Below, piece after piece: positions 16,810 to 25,878 of a stretch of DNA of 64,000 nt; position 1 is the stretch's first letter, and each line of letters begins with the position of its first letter. A program made the translations under genes and the position numbers. The stretch is from an uncultured Candidatus Entotheonella sp. (GTDB taxonomy: Bacteria > Tectomicrobia > Entotheonellia > Entotheonellales > Entotheonellaceae): NCBI GenBank assembly GCA_951828535.1, contig OX639990.1, positions 855,300-919,299 on the forward strand. Reading direction: 5' to 3'. The notes under the pieces are model-generated. The model saw only the letters and a list, made by a program, of their open reading frames with translations, ran no database searches and was not told the DNA's origin.

Positions 16810-17889
16810 CTACCCCCTCACGAGCCGGTGATACGCGCCGTCCGTCATTTCCGCCCAGGGGCTGATTTGCGCCTGGAACTTGGTGAACGACTCGTGCACC
16901 TTCTTGGCCATGGGGCTCCTGTTGGCCTCCTCGGCCAGCACGTCGCGCGCCAAGGTGCGCAGGTTGCCCATCACCTCGGCGGGGAACGGCAGGATTTCGA
17001 CCTGTCCCTGGTACCTGGTCCTGAGGGTGTTGAGCGCGACGACGTTCTTCGCCTCGTACTCCGCCAGCATCTGCTCGCTGCAGTAGCTCGCCGCGTAGTC
17101 CAGAATCGCCTTCAGGTCGGCTGGCAACTCTTCATAGGCTTTGCGGTTAAAGGTGAACTCGCCGGTGGTGCCGGGCTCGTGCCAGCCGGGGTAGTAGTAG
17201 TAGCTTGCCGCGTTGTGCAGGCCGAGCTTCATGTCGTCGTGCGGCCCCACCCATTCCGAGCCGTCGATAACCCCGCGTTCGAGGGCCGGGAAGATTTCAC
17301 CGCCCGGGGTCAGCACCACCGTCGTGCCCGCCTCGGCGTACACCTTGCCGCCCAGGCCGGGAATGCGGAACTTCAGGCCTTGGAGATCGGCCATTGATTC
17401 CAGCTTGTTTTTGAACCAGCCGCCCATCTGGTTCCCCGTGGTGCCCGCCGGACGCGGAATCAGGTCAAACGCCGCGTAGGTTTCTTCCCACAGCTTGAGC
17501 CCGCCGCCCTGGTAATACCAGGCGTACATGCCGCGCGGATTGAGGCCGAACGGCATCGCCGTGAACCATTGCGTGGCAGGTTCCTTGCCTGCCCAGTAAT
17601 AAGCGGCGGCGTTGAACATCTGCAACGTGCCCTGCAACACGGCATCGAAAACGCCGAACGCCGGGATCAACTCGCCCGCCGCGTATACCTGAATCTTCAG
17701 CCGCCCTTCGCTCATTTCGTCAACGACCTTGGCGAAGCGCACGGCATTGCCCTGCAATACGTCCAAAGCCGGCGTCCAGCTCGTCGCCAGCCGCCAGCGG
17801 TACTTCTTCTGCGCCTGCACTGCCGGAGCCGCCAGCACCACCCCTGCAGCCCCCAAACTCAAGTTCCGAATCAACGTGCGTCGCTGCAT
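16810..17889 (-). CDS. dctP: TRAP transporter periplasmic binding protein (DctP/TakP type)
   Basis: 359 residues behind GAGGAAGGTC. A twin-arginine-like or Sec leader (MQRRTLIRNLSLGAAGVVL, cleavage after VQA) exports it to the periplasm. The mature part begins YRWRLATSWTP and carries family blocks GLKFRIPGLGG, DGSEWVGPHDD and SYYYYPGWHEPG. The last is typical of TakP-like receptors for 2-oxo acids and related organic acids. It is the obvious partner for dctQM at 3260-5097, although about 11.7 kb of accessory DNA and a strand change separate them. An independent origin cannot be excluded. Confidence 0.9.
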   Translation of the reverse strand: MQRRTLIRNLSLGAAGVVLAAPAVQAQKKYRWRLATSWTPALDVLQGNAVRFAKVVDEMSEGRLKIQVYAAGELIPAFGVFDAVLQGTLQMFNAAAYYWAGKEPATQWFTAMPFGLNPRGMYAWYYQGGGLKLWEETYAAFDLIPRPAGTTGNQMGGWFKNKLESMADLQGLKFRIPGLGGKVYAEAGTTVVLTPGGEIFPALERGVIDGSEWVGPHDDMKLGLHNAASYYYYPGWHEPGTTGEFTFNRKAYEELPADLKAILDYAASYCSEQMLAEYEAKNVVALNTLRTRYQGQVEILPFPAEVMGNLRTLARDVLAEEANRSPMAKKVHESFTKFQAQISPWAEMTDGAYHRLVRG

Positions 17890-18236
17890 GACCTTCCTCC
17901 TTACGATGTCTCCGTCACCTCACCGCACGTCGTTCCGTGCGCCTGCCGCAAAATCCATTTGGTCAAGAATAAAGCCGCTGTATCGTAGTTGCCGCCTGCA
18001 TTCCAGTCAACGTGCGGAGAGGTGGGGCGACGGTGCAGAATCCCCTGTGACAGTCAGACGGTCAGAAGATGCGCCGATGCAATTCTGTTTTACTGAACAT
18101 AAATGGGTCGGGTAGTTGTAAGCTTTGGGTGATTACGAATTGATGAACGGGTCGAGGCGACGACGGCTGGATTGCCCCGGTCAGCGAAGTGGAGGTATGA
18201 TGATGCAATTGACTTCGTAGGACTTCAGGAGGACTC
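17890..18236. other. Gap upstream of dctP and the toxin-antitoxin pair
   Basis: 347 bp with no gene seen. It separates the divergent dctP and antitoxin genes and must hold both promoters; I see no clear consensus boxes. Confidence 0.4.
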
Positions 18237-18458
18237 ATGGGTCAGATTACTGCACGGTTACCCGATACCGTTGTCGACGCGCTGGACGCGGCCGCGAGCC
18301 GACTCAAGCGCAGCCGGGCTGAGATCGTTCGTCAAGCGGTCGAGCGTTACCTAGAGGATTTCGACGATCTTTCGATTGCCATAGAGCGGTTGCAGGACCC
18401 CAGCGATCCGGTACTGGATTGGGAACAAGTCAAACGTGAGCTTTTCGATACGGATTAA
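18237..18458 (+). CDS. Ribbon-helix-helix antitoxin (RelB/CopG-like)
   Basis: 73 residues from ATG 18237 with AGGAGGACTC in front. The N-terminus GQITARLPDTVVDALDAAA followed by RSRAEIVRQAVERYL is a ribbon-helix-helix DNA-binding fold. The acidic tail (DWEQVKRELFDTD) is typical of antitoxins that wrap their toxin. The toxin gene starts 23 bp before this stop codon, so the two are coupled. Antitoxin-toxin complexes of this class repress their own promoter, expected in the 17890-18236 gap. Confidence 0.85.
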   Translation: MGQITARLPDTVVDALDAAASRLKRSRAEIVRQAVERYLEDFDDLSIAIERLQDPSDPVLDWEQVKRELFDTD

Positions 18459-18702
18459 GGGCAGAGCAGCCAGGGAACTGGGGCACATTGCGAAGGCGGA
18501 CCGAATACGGCTTGTCGGGGCCATCGACCAGTTGTCGGAGAACCCTTTCCTGGGCAGTGCATTGAAGGGAGAGTTGCGGGGCCTACGACGGCTTCGCGTC
18601 GGCGATTATCGCGTGCTTTACGAAGTACAGGAGGACGCGCTCATCGTGCTGGTCGTTCGTGTCGCCCACAGGCGGCAGGCTTATCGCAGGAGAATGAACT
18701 GA
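18436..18702 (+). CDS. RelE/ParE-family toxin
   Basis: 88 residues from GTG 18436, overlapping the antitoxin. The sequence RIKGRAARELGHIAKADRIR, then LKGELRGLRRLRVGDYRVLYEV and VVRVAHRRQAYR, is standard for RelE/ParE toxins. The basic and Tyr residues that make RelE an mRNase are retained (RVGDYRVLY, AHRRQAY). It could cleave mRNA on the ribosome (RelE) or poison gyrase (ParE); length and the GDYRVLY core favour RelE. As an addiction pair it would stabilise the neighbouring accessory DNA. Confidence 0.88.
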   Translation: MSFSIRIKGRAARELGHIAKADRIRLVGAIDQLSENPFLGSALKGELRGLRRLRVGDYRVLYEVQEDALIVLVVRVAHRRQAYRRRMN

Positions 18703-18863
18703 ATTCCCGTCAGACTTCGTGCGAAGCAAGGCGCCAAGGCCGCTCCGGGCGTTCGCGGGCAACACCAATAATGCCGCCAGAAGGGCCGATCGCCTTTTCA
18801 TGATGGTCTCCTCAAGCCTTGGTGATCGAACGGCGGGATGGATTTCAGGCAACGAATTTGCGA

Positions 18864-18902
18864 TTCCCTCTCACCCTCCGAGAGGGTTGGGGTAAGGGGA
18901 AT
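18864..18902. repeat. GC-rich palindromic intergenic repeat
   Basis: CCCTCT (18866-18871) and AGAGGG (18881-18886) pair around nine bases, followed by TTGGGGTAAGGGG. This resembles the short palindromic repeats scattered between genes in many GC-rich genomes. It lies between the toxin gene and the converging enolase-family gene. Confidence 0.5.
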
Positions 18903-19000
18903 TCGCTCACTCTCCACATGCCCCGGTGGTGATAATTCATTGTTTGCGAAGCGTTTGGGTTCCATGAAATGCGAAGGCGGGCATGTACTGGAATGCCGGG

Positions 19001-20140
19001 TTAGGGCGCCTCGATCAAGTCCCGCCGCAGCTCGACGCCGAGACCGGGGGCCTGGGGAACGGGGAGGCAACCGTCCGGGCCGACAGCGGGAGGGTTCTGA
19101 AGAATGGCAAAGCCGTGGCGGTAGTCGCCGATTGGAGGGTCGTGGAGGATTTCCAGATAGGGGGCGTGGGGGCAGGACGCGACGAAATGCAAATGGGCGA
19201 TGAGGCCGAAGTCCCAGGCGCCGTGGTGGGGGACGACCTGCTTGCCGAAGGCGCCGGCCAGGACGCCGATCTTGCGGACCGTGGAGATGCCTTCGAGGAC
19301 GAGGCATTCGGGCTGCAGGATGTCGTACACGTCGTTTTGCAGCATGTGCCGGAATTCGTGCAGACCGGTATTGTTCTCGCCGCCGGCGATGGGCAGCTCG
19401 ACACGCCGCCTCAGTTCCGCCAGCTGGTCGAAAGCAAAGCGGGGCAGGGGCTCTTCCAGCCAGGCGCAGTTGAGCCTCTGTAGGGCGCGGGCAGTCTCGA
19501 CGGCGCGGCGAAAATCCCAGCGCACGCCGGGTTGCCAGCCGCCGGCAGATTGCGCCTGGTTGGCGTCCACCATGATCACCATGTCATTGCCCACCGCCTC
19601 CCGCACGGCCTCCACGGTTCGGATGTCTTCCTGCATTGTCTGATGGTGGAGCCGTACCTTCAGCGCCCGCCAGCCGGCCTGCTGCAAGCCTGCCGCCTGC
19701 TGCGCCCGCTCCTCGGGGGTGGAAAGCCGCATCAGGCTGGCGTAGGGCACAACCCGGTCGCGCCCGCCGCCCCACAGCTTGTACAACGGCTGGCCGCAAA
19801 GCTTGCCGATCACGTCCCACAGCGCGATGTCCACCCCGGCGGTGCTCTCGTAGGGCAGACCCGCGGCGAAGTAGCCTAGGACGGCGTCATGCCGCTCAAT
19901 GTCGAAAGGGTCCTGGCCCACCAACTGTTCCCGCAAGGCGGGCAGAAGCACAGCGCTACAGCCGGGCCCGATGCCGACCAAGCCAGCGTCGGTGTGCACC
20001 TCGACGTACGAGCCGCCGCCGATGCGCAGCGGCCAAGTACCGCCCGGGTCCCACGCCGGCTCAACGACGCCCACCTGCCGCTCCGTCCGCAAGCGAATCA
20101 ATCGCACGCCGGTGATCCGCGTGCCCGGTCTATCTTGCAT
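19001..20140 (-). CDS. Mandelate racemase/muconate lactonizing enzyme (enolase superfamily)
   Basis: 379 residues from ATG 20140 behind GGAGG; a longer frame to 20215 lacks a ribosome site. A capping domain is followed by a TIM barrel with ALKVRLHH (general base region), metal ligands in MVDANQ, WLEEPL and GGENN, and VPHHGAWDFG carrying the barrel histidine. That pattern points to the mandelate-racemase subgroup, which abstracts the alpha-proton of a carboxylate, usually a sugar acid, for racemisation or dehydration. It diverges from the crotonase gene with about 100 bp between. Substrate not predictable from sequence alone. Confidence 0.88.
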   Translation of the reverse strand: MQDRPGTRITGVRLIRLRTERQVGVVEPAWDPGGTWPLRIGGGSYVEVHTDAGLVGIGPGCSAVLLPALREQLVGQDPFDIERHDAVLGYFAAGLPYESTAGVDIALWDVIGKLCGQPLYKLWGGGRDRVVPYASLMRLSTPEERAQQAAGLQQAGWRALKVRLHHQTMQEDIRTVEAVREAVGNDMVIMVDANQAQSAGGWQPGVRWDFRRAVETARALQRLNCAWLEEPLPRFAFDQLAELRRRVELPIAGGENNTGLHEFRHMLQNDVYDILQPECLVLEGISTVRKIGVLAGAFGKQVVPHHGAWDFGLIAHLHFVASCPHAPYLEILHDPPIGDYRHGFAILQNPPAVGPDGCLPVPQAPGLGVELRRDLIEAP

Positions 20141-20242
20141 TGCCTGACCTCCACCAATTCGGACGGCATGGCGTGCTAAAATGGATTTCTTCTCATCTGG
20201 AAACAGCCTCAGCACTGCACCAGCGCAACCGAAGGGATACGC

Positions 20243-21043
20243 ATGTCCGAAAACATTTTACGAATCGAACTGCAGGATAAAATCGCAATTCTGACTTTGA
20301 ACCGCCCCGAGCGGCTGAACGCCCTGAGCCCGGACCTGCGCCAACAACTGGAGCAAGCCTGTCAAGACATACGCCACAACGACGACATCTGGGCCGTGGT
20401 TCTCACCGGAGAGGGGAGGGGGTTCTGCTCGGGCGTCGACCTACGCGCCGCGGCGGCCGCCACGGACGACATCGGCAGCCGTCAGGAGCGCCTCGACATG
20501 TACGGCTGGACCGGGCGCCAGGCCATGGCCGTCTACCGCACCCTGGACAAGCCCATCGTGGCCGCGGTCAACGGCGTGGCGGCAGGAGCCGGCATGTCCC
20601 TGGCATTGGCCTGCGACCTGCGCGTCGGCTCGCCGCTCACACGCTTCAAAACGGTGTTCCTCGAACGCAGCCTGAGCCCGGACTCCGGCATGTCGTTCTT
20701 CCTGCCGCGCATCGTCGGATACAGCCGCGCCTGCGACCTGATCTACACCAGCCGCTTCGTGGAAGCCGAGGAAGCGCATCGTATCGGCCTGCTCGACCGC
20801 CTGGTGCCTGCCGAGAACCTTCTGGACGAGGCCCTGGCGGTGGCACGGCAGATCGCCTCCTGGCCGCCGGTGGCCATGCAAACCGCCCGCCGCGTCCTGC
20901 AGCAGAGCATGGAGGCCGGCCTGGAAGCGCAACTGCGCCACGAATCCTACGGGCTGATCCTGGCGCGCCGCGCGCCGCATGACGTCGAGGAGTCGCGGGC
21001 CTCATTCACGGAACGCCGGGCACCTAGTTTCACAGGAAGATAA
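20243..21043 (+). CDS. Enoyl-CoA hydratase/isomerase family protein (crotonase fold)
   Basis: 266 residues. The two oxyanion-hole segments, GFCSGVDL and NGVAAGAGMSLALACDL, are intact. In the active-site stretch ERSLSPDSGMSFFLPRIVG one glutamate position of hydratases is Asp, as in isomerase-like members. It acts on CoA thioesters in the cytoplasm. Neighbouring genes for acyl-CoA dehydrogenase and an HMG-CoA-lyase-like enzyme suggest a shared beta-oxidation or branched-chain acid pathway, although they are on the opposite strand. Confidence 0.9.
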   Translation: MSENILRIELQDKIAILTLNRPERLNALSPDLRQQLEQACQDIRHNDDIWAVVLTGEGRGFCSGVDLRAAAAATDDIGSRQERLDMYGWTGRQAMAVYRTLDKPIVAAVNGVAAGAGMSLALACDLRVGSPLTRFKTVFLERSLSPDSGMSFFLPRIVGYSRACDLIYTSRFVEAEEAHRIGLLDRLVPAENLLDEALAVARQIASWPPVAMQTARRVLQQSMEAGLEAQLRHESYGLILARRAPHDVEESRASFTERRAPSFTGR

Positions 21044-21056
21044 GACACAGCGCGCA

Positions 21057-22004
21057 TCAGAGCGCAGCGAGACGTTCTTCAACCGCGTGCGGCACGGCGT
21101 AGCGGCGGTCCCACGGCCCCGCCTTCATAACCTGGCCCGGCAACGGGCGGCCGATCACCTCCTCGAGACGCTGCGCCGCGGCGACCAACTCGTCGAGATC
21201 GATCCCCGTCTCCACGTCCATAGCGTGCAGGCAGTGCACCAGATCCTCGGTGCAGACGTTGCCCGTCGCGCCAGGGGCAAACGGGCAACCGCCCAGGCCT
21301 GCCACCGATGAGTCGAAAGATTGCACCCCGCACGACATGGCAACCAGGATGTTGGGGATCGCCATACCTCGCGTGTTGTGGGTGTGCAGGTTCCACTCGA
21401 TGCCCGGAAACTTGGGAATCAGATATTCCAGAATCCTTTGCACCTGCGCCGGGTTGGCCATACCCGTCGTATCCGCCAGGCTGATGCCCTGAAAGCCCAG
21501 ATCGACCAGACGCGCCGCGATTGCCTCGATTTTTTCCAATGGAATGCGGCCCTCAAACGGGCAACCGAACGCCGTCGAGATGCCGCCCTGCACCGGGATG
21601 CCGGCATCGCGCGCCACCGGCGCCACTGCGGCCAGCTTGTCCAGCGATTCGGCTACCGTCATGTTGACGTTGGCGAGATTATGGCTTTCGCTCGCCGACA
21701 GTACCGTATGCAGCTTGTCCACTCCCGCCTCGATGGCCCGCATGGCCCCCTTCTCGTTGGGAATCAAAGCGGCATACACCGTGCCCGGACGGCGCTCGAT
21801 GCCGGCCATCACCTCGGCGGCGTCCCGCATCTGCGGCACCGCCTTGGGGTGCACGAATGACGTGACCTCAATGCGCGGCAGACCCGCCGCGGTGAGACGA
21901 TTCACCATATCGATCTTTGTCTCGGTGGCAATGAACTCCGGCTCGATCTGAAACCCGTCCCGCGTTCCCACCTCGCAAATCGCAACTCGCTCTGGCATCG
22001 ACAT
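21057..22004 (-). CDS. Hydroxymethylglutaryl-CoA lyase-like enzyme
   Basis: 315 residues from ATG 22004 behind GAGGAAACG. The TIM-barrel motifs of the HMGL family are all present: EVGTRDGFQ near the start, FGCPFEG, the metal-binding LHTHNTRG, and GLGGCPFAPGATGN with the catalytic cysteine. Family members cleave 3-hydroxy-3-methylglutaryl-CoA or related beta-hydroxy acyl-CoAs to acetyl-CoA and a keto acid. The GTRDGFQ form instead of GPRDGLQ indicates a divergent subgroup, so the exact substrate is open. It follows the acyl-CoA dehydrogenase by 28 bp in a two-gene operon. Confidence 0.9.
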   Translation of the reverse strand: MSMPERVAICEVGTRDGFQIEPEFIATETKIDMVNRLTAAGLPRIEVTSFVHPKAVPQMRDAAEVMAGIERRPGTVYAALIPNEKGAMRAIEAGVDKLHTVLSASESHNLANVNMTVAESLDKLAAVAPVARDAGIPVQGGISTAFGCPFEGRIPLEKIEAIAARLVDLGFQGISLADTTGMANPAQVQRILEYLIPKFPGIEWNLHTHNTRGMAIPNILVAMSCGVQSFDSSVAGLGGCPFAPGATGNVCTEDLVHCLHAMDVETGIDLDELVAAAQRLEEVIGRPLPGQVMKAGPWDRRYAVPHAVEERLAAL

Positions 22005-22032
22005 ATCGTTTCCTCATGATGAAAAGCCGCCG

Positions 22033-23199
22033 TCAGTAAGAGCGCGGCATCCCCAGCACGTGCTGCCCAACGTAGGCCAGTACCAGGTTGTTGTTGACTG
22101 GCGCCGTTTTGTACAGGCGCGTCTCGCGAAACTTGCGCTCCACATCGTACTCCGACGCAAAACCGTAGCCGCCGTGGCAGTCCAGGCAGGCATTGGCCGC
22201 CTCCCAGGCCGCCTCGGCAGACAGGTATTTCGCCATGTTGGCCTCCGGGCCGCACGGCTCGCCGGCGTCGAACATCGCCGCTGCCTTGAGGCGCATCAGG
22301 TCGGCCGCTTCGACGGCCATGTGCGCCTTGGCAATTGGAAATTGCACCCCCTGGTTGGCACCGATCGGCTTGCCGAAAACGACGCGTTCCTTGGCGTACT
22401 GCGACCCCTTTTCCACGAACCAACGCCCGTCGCCGACCGACTGCGAGGCCACCAGCACGCGCTCCGCGTTCATGCCGTCCAGGATGTGCGAAAACCCCTT
22501 GCCTTCGACGCCGACCAAGCTGTCCGCCGGAATTTCTACGCCGTCAAAAAACAGTACGTTGGTGGAATGATTCAGCATCGTCTGCAGGGGCCGCGCCTCA
22601 AAACCCGGCAGGTCGCGGATGTCGATCAGAAACACGGACAGTCCGTCCGTGCGTTTGCGAACCTCGCTCAGCGGCGTCGTGCGCGCCAGCAACAGCATCA
22701 GATCCGACTGCATGACACGCGAAATGAAGATCTTCTGGCCGTTGACCACGTACGCGTCGCCTTGCCGCACCGCCGTCGTTTGCAGTTGCGTCGTATCAGA
22801 ACCGGAATTCGGCTCCGTCACCCCGAACGCCTGCAGCCGCAAGGCGCCGCTGGCAATCTGCGGCAGATAGCGCGCCTTTTGCTCGTCCGAGCCGTGCCGC
22901 AGCAGGGTGCCCATGATGTACATCTGCGCGTGACAGGCCGCCGCGTTGCCGCCGGAGCGATTGATCTCCTCCAAGATCAGGCCACCCTCGAGGATGCCCA
23001 GGCCGCTGCCGCCGTAAGCTTCCGGGATCAGCGCCGCGAGATAGCCCGCCTTGCTCAACTCCTGCACGAACGCCTCGGGATACTCGCGCTTGGCGTCCAA
23101 TTCCCGCCAGTACGACCCCGGATAGAGTTGGCACAGGTCCGCGACAGCCTTTTTCAGCGCCTGTTGCTCCTCGGTGAGGGTGATGTGAATGTCTACCAT
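22033..23199 (-). CDS. Acyl-CoA dehydrogenase
   Basis: 388 residues from ATG 23199 (GGAG four bases upstream is tight but the best candidate). The standard three-domain flavoprotein is seen: helical N-terminus, the FAD/substrate segment QAFGVTEPNSGSDTTQLQT, and a C-terminal helical domain ending LYKTAPVNNNLVLAYVG. It would oxidise an acyl-CoA to the 2-enoyl-CoA and pass electrons to ETF. It is the first gene of the operon with the HMGL-like lyase. Seventeen bases separate it from the R3H ATPase gene upstream on the same strand. Confidence 0.92.
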   Translation of the reverse strand: MVDIHITLTEEQQALKKAVADLCQLYPGSYWRELDAKREYPEAFVQELSKAGYLAALIPEAYGGSGLGILEGGLILEEINRSGGNAAACHAQMYIMGTLLRHGSDEQKARYLPQIASGALRLQAFGVTEPNSGSDTTQLQTTAVRQGDAYVVNGQKIFISRVMQSDLMLLLARTTPLSEVRKRTDGLSVFLIDIRDLPGFEARPLQTMLNHSTNVLFFDGVEIPADSLVGVEGKGFSHILDGMNAERVLVASQSVGDGRWFVEKGSQYAKERVVFGKPIGANQGVQFPIAKAHMAVEAADLMRLKAAAMFDAGEPCGPEANMAKYLSAEAAWEAANACLDCHGGYGFASEYDVERKFRETRLYKTAPVNNNLVLAYVGQHVLGMPRSY

Positions 23200-23216
23200 G
23201 ATGCTCCTGTATCCTT

Positions 23217-24767
23217 TCAAACCCTTGGATAAATGATGACGCGGCGATACGGCTCGATGTCCTTGCTTTCCGAATTCAGTTCGTACAGCCCGGCGAGTTC
23301 GTGCTGCACCCGCCGCAGGTAGGCATTGCGCGGCGCCAACTCCACCGGGCGGCCGCTGGCCATAGCCTCATGCGCGCCGGCCTCCGCTTCCAGCCGGGCC
23401 ATCTCCGTCTGATGGCTGCGGTCCTGCTTATGGGCACGATGGTCGCGCCCCTCGGCACGGTGGCCGACCTCGGCGAGGAACAACTCCATCTGTGTGGCCG
23501 TGTTGTGCCGGATGCTGTAGAAGGGCATGCCGCGGGCGCGCGCTTCCTGCAGTCGCTTGGGCTGGCGCTTCTCCTGAGATTTCAGCGTCAGAACGACGTC
23601 GGCCTGTTCGAGGTCATCGACCAACGAGGCCGCCACCCGACTGTTCTGAATAGCCCTCTGCAAGCGTCCGCGATTCACCGCATAGGGAAAGATGCGTTGG
23701 TGCTGACGGCGGGGTGGAGACGGCGGCTCCGGATAGTGCGGCTCCTGCAGAATGGGACCCGGCGGCGGCACCACCTCAAAGCCGCCTTCCACTTTCCGGA
23801 CGCGCAATTCCGGGCCGTGGCCGTGGCCGCGCAGCAGCCCGTCGACCACTTGCGCCACGTCGTGATGCACGGCCAATCTGTCGCGTTCCTGAATTTCAAT
23901 CAGCACGTCGAACGTCGGCGGCGCCTTACGCTCCAGAACGGTCTTGCGGGTGCGGCGGCGGCGGGCTTCTTCGTCGGAGAGGGTGACGGCCTGAATACCG
24001 CCAACGAGGTCGGCGAGGGTGGGATTGCGGACCAGGTTTTCGAGGGTGTTGCCGTGCGCCGTAGCAATGAGCTGCACGCCGCGCTCGGCAATTGTACGAG
24101 CGGCTAGCGCCTCTGCTTCGGTACCGATTTCGTCGATGACGATCACCTCCGGCATGTGATTCTCCACCGCCTCGATCATGACCGCGTGCTGCGTGCTCGG
24201 CATCGGCACCTGCATGCGCCGCGCCTGCCCGATGCCGGGATGCGGGATATCGCCGTCGCCGGCAATTTCGTTGGACGTGTCGACGATGACGACGCGTTTG
24301 CCCACCTCGTCCGCCAACGTCCGCGCGGCTTCGCGGAGCAGCGTTGTCTTGCCAACCCCGGGCCGTCCCAGCAGCAGCAGCGATTTGCCGCTTTCGATCA
24401 CGTCGCGCAGAATGGCAACCGTGCCGAACAAGGCGCGGCCGACCCGGCAGGTCAAGCCGACAATGGCCCCAGCGCGATTGCGGATAGCCGAGATGCGGTG
24501 CAGGGTGCGTTCAACGCCGGCGCGGTTATCCTGGCCGAACGCCCCTACATGCGCCGTCACGTGGTCCAGGTCCTCGCGCATCACCTGTGTCTGCGACAGC
24601 GCTTCTTTAGAATCCGTAAAACGCGCCTCGGGCAGACGCCCCAGGTCAAGCACAACCTCCAGCAGCTCCTCCCGCTGCGGGTGGCCTTCCAGTGCCACCC
24701 GAATACGCGTGGGCATCACGTTCATCAACAAATCCAGTCCATCGGCAACACCGATCCGAGTATCCAT
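23217..24767 (-). CDS. Ycf45/SpoIIIAA-like AAA ATPase with C-terminal R3H domain
   Basis: 516 residues from ATG 24767. Residues 1-60 form an N-terminal segment. The central ATPase domain is related to SpoIIIAA and Ycf45 (Walker [10 protein letters not shown], then [20 protein letters not shown] and [12 protein letters not shown]). The C-terminus is an R3H-type single-stranded nucleic acid-binding domain ([16 protein letters not shown]). This architecture is best known from cyanobacteria, plastid genomes and some deep-branching phyla. A role in nucleic acid metabolism is assumed, but the activity is not known. A possible diverging promoter for the LLM gene overlaps its upstream region. Confidence 0.82.
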   Translation of the reverse strand: MDTRIGVADGLDLLMNVMPTRIRVALEGHPQREELLEVVLDLGRLPEARFTDSKEALSQTQVMREDLDHVTAHVGAFGQDNRAGVERTLHRISAIRNRAGAIVGLTCRVGRALFGTVAILRDVIESGKSLLLLGRPGVGKTTLLREAARTLADEVGKRVVIVDTSNEIAGDGDIPHPGIGQARRMQVPMPSTQHAVMIEAVENHMPEVIVIDEIGTEAEALAARTIAERGVQLIATAHGNTLENLVRNPTLADLVGGIQAVTLSDEEARRRRTRKTVLERKAPPTFDVLIEIQERDRLAVHHDVAQVVDGLLRGHGHGPELRVRKVEGGFEVVPPPGPILQEPHYPEPPSPPRRQHQRIFPYAVNRGRLQRAIQNSRVAASLVDDLEQADVVLTLKSQEKRQPKRLQEARARGMPFYSIRHNTATQMELFLAEVGHRAEGRDHRAHKQDRSHQTEMARLEAEAGAHEAMASGRPVELAPRNAYLRRVQHELAGLYELNSESKDIEPYRRVIIYPRV

Positions 24768-24817
24768 CAACAAGGGTCGCTCCAGTCTCTGGTAATGGCG
24801 GGCTGAAAGGTCGCAGC

Positions 24818-24823
24818 TATAAT
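24818..24823 (+). promoter_or_regulatory. Candidate -10 box for the LLM gene
   Basis: TATAAT 70 bp before the start of 24893-25876 in the divergent gap. No convincing -35 element. Confidence 0.35.
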
Positions 24824-24892
24824 AACAAATGCACGGTATCCACACCTATCGCAGCGGCCTCTGTCTAGCAAGCTTTGTAGGGGAGAAATCGC

Positions 24893-25876
24893 ATGGCCCG
24901 ACTCGGCATGGTGCTCTATCACGGTCTTGAGAGCGGCGCGGCGCTGGAATCATATGCCCGCGCGGCAGAAACGGCAGGGTACGAGTCGTTGTGGGTGACC
25001 GAGCGCTACTTCCACGAGGAAACCTTCACGCTCCTCGGCTTTCTGGCCGCGGTGACGCAACGATTGAAACTGGGGGTAGGGGTCACCAATCCATACACCC
25101 GGCATCCGGCCCTGCTTGCGATGGCCAGTGCGACCCTGGATCGCGTATCTGGCGGGCGGTTCATTCTGGGAATGGGAAGGAGTGAACCCTTCATCATTCG
25201 CGACCGCCTGGGACTCGACTACCGCCAGCCGCGCACCGTGCTCGCCGAGGCCGTCGGCAACATCCGGGACCTGCTCGCCGGCAATCGAGTGGACACCACC
25301 GGCGAGCAGATCACCATGCGCGACACCCGCCTCGCCATTCTGCCCGTGCAGCAGCCGATGCCCATCTATCTCGCCGCCCTGGGCCCGCGGGCCCTGCGGC
25401 TGGCTGGTACCGTTGCCGACGGCGTCATCCTCAACGCCTACGTGCCGACCGGCTACGTGCGCTATGCCGTGCGGGAAATTCGGGAAGCCGCCCGCCAAGC
25501 GGGGCGCCATCCCGAAACCATCGACATTACCTGCATGCTCGTCGTACGGCTGACGCCGGACGCCGGAGCACTCATGCCCGGACTCAAGCAGCGCCTGGTG
25601 CGCCTCCTCGCCGAGCCTCACGTGGGCGAAATTCTGTTGGCGCAGGGCGGCTTCGACACCGACATTCTCAAGCCCCTGCGGACTGCAGCGTCCCACACCG
25701 GTGCCAATACGGCCCAACTGATCAGCGATGACATGGTGGAAGCGTTTTACCTGATCGGCGACGACGCAACGTGTAGGGCCCGCATCGCCGAGTACCGTGC
25801 CGCCGGTGTCGATGCACCCTTGCTGCTGCCGCGTCTGGAAGATTACATGCAGGTGGCCGACGCGCTGCGGCCCTGA
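24893..25876 (+). CDS. LLM-class flavin/F420-dependent oxidoreductase
   Basis: 327 residues, behind GGGGAG. A luciferase-like TIM barrel is indicated by the N-terminal YARAAETAGYESLWVTERYF, the LGVGVTNPYTRHPALLAMA block and the C-terminal DATCRARIAEYRAAGVDAP. The pattern resembles 5,10-methylene-tetrahydromethanopterin reductase-like and F420-dependent members more than alkanesulfonate monooxygenases. Substrate and cofactor (FMN or F420) cannot be decided. It converges with the trehalose synthase gene, leaving only two bases between the stops. Confidence 0.85.
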   Translation: MARLGMVLYHGLESGAALESYARAAETAGYESLWVTERYFHEETFTLLGFLAAVTQRLKLGVGVTNPYTRHPALLAMASATLDRVSGGRFILGMGRSEPFIIRDRLGLDYRQPRTVLAEAVGNIRDLLAGNRVDTTGEQITMRDTRLAILPVQQPMPIYLAALGPRALRLAGTVADGVILNAYVPTGYVRYAVREIREAARQAGRHPETIDITCMLVVRLTPDAGALMPGLKQRLVRLLAEPHVGEILLAQGGFDTDILKPLRTAASHTGANTAQLISDDMVEAFYLIGDDATCRARIAEYRAAGVDAPLLLPRLEDYMQVADALRP

Positions 25877-25878
25877 CC

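Noticed and set aside
18583-18800. Minus-strand ORF starting at 18800 with a good GAGGAG site and a signal-peptide-like start (MKRRSALLAALLVL)
   Set aside because: After about 30 residues it runs antisense into the RelE-type toxin and shows no domain. It may be the leftover 5' end of an exported protein, but there is not enough to call a gene.
22060-23232. Plus-strand frame of about 390 codons
   Set aside because: Antisense to the acyl-CoA dehydrogenase; no recognisable domain.
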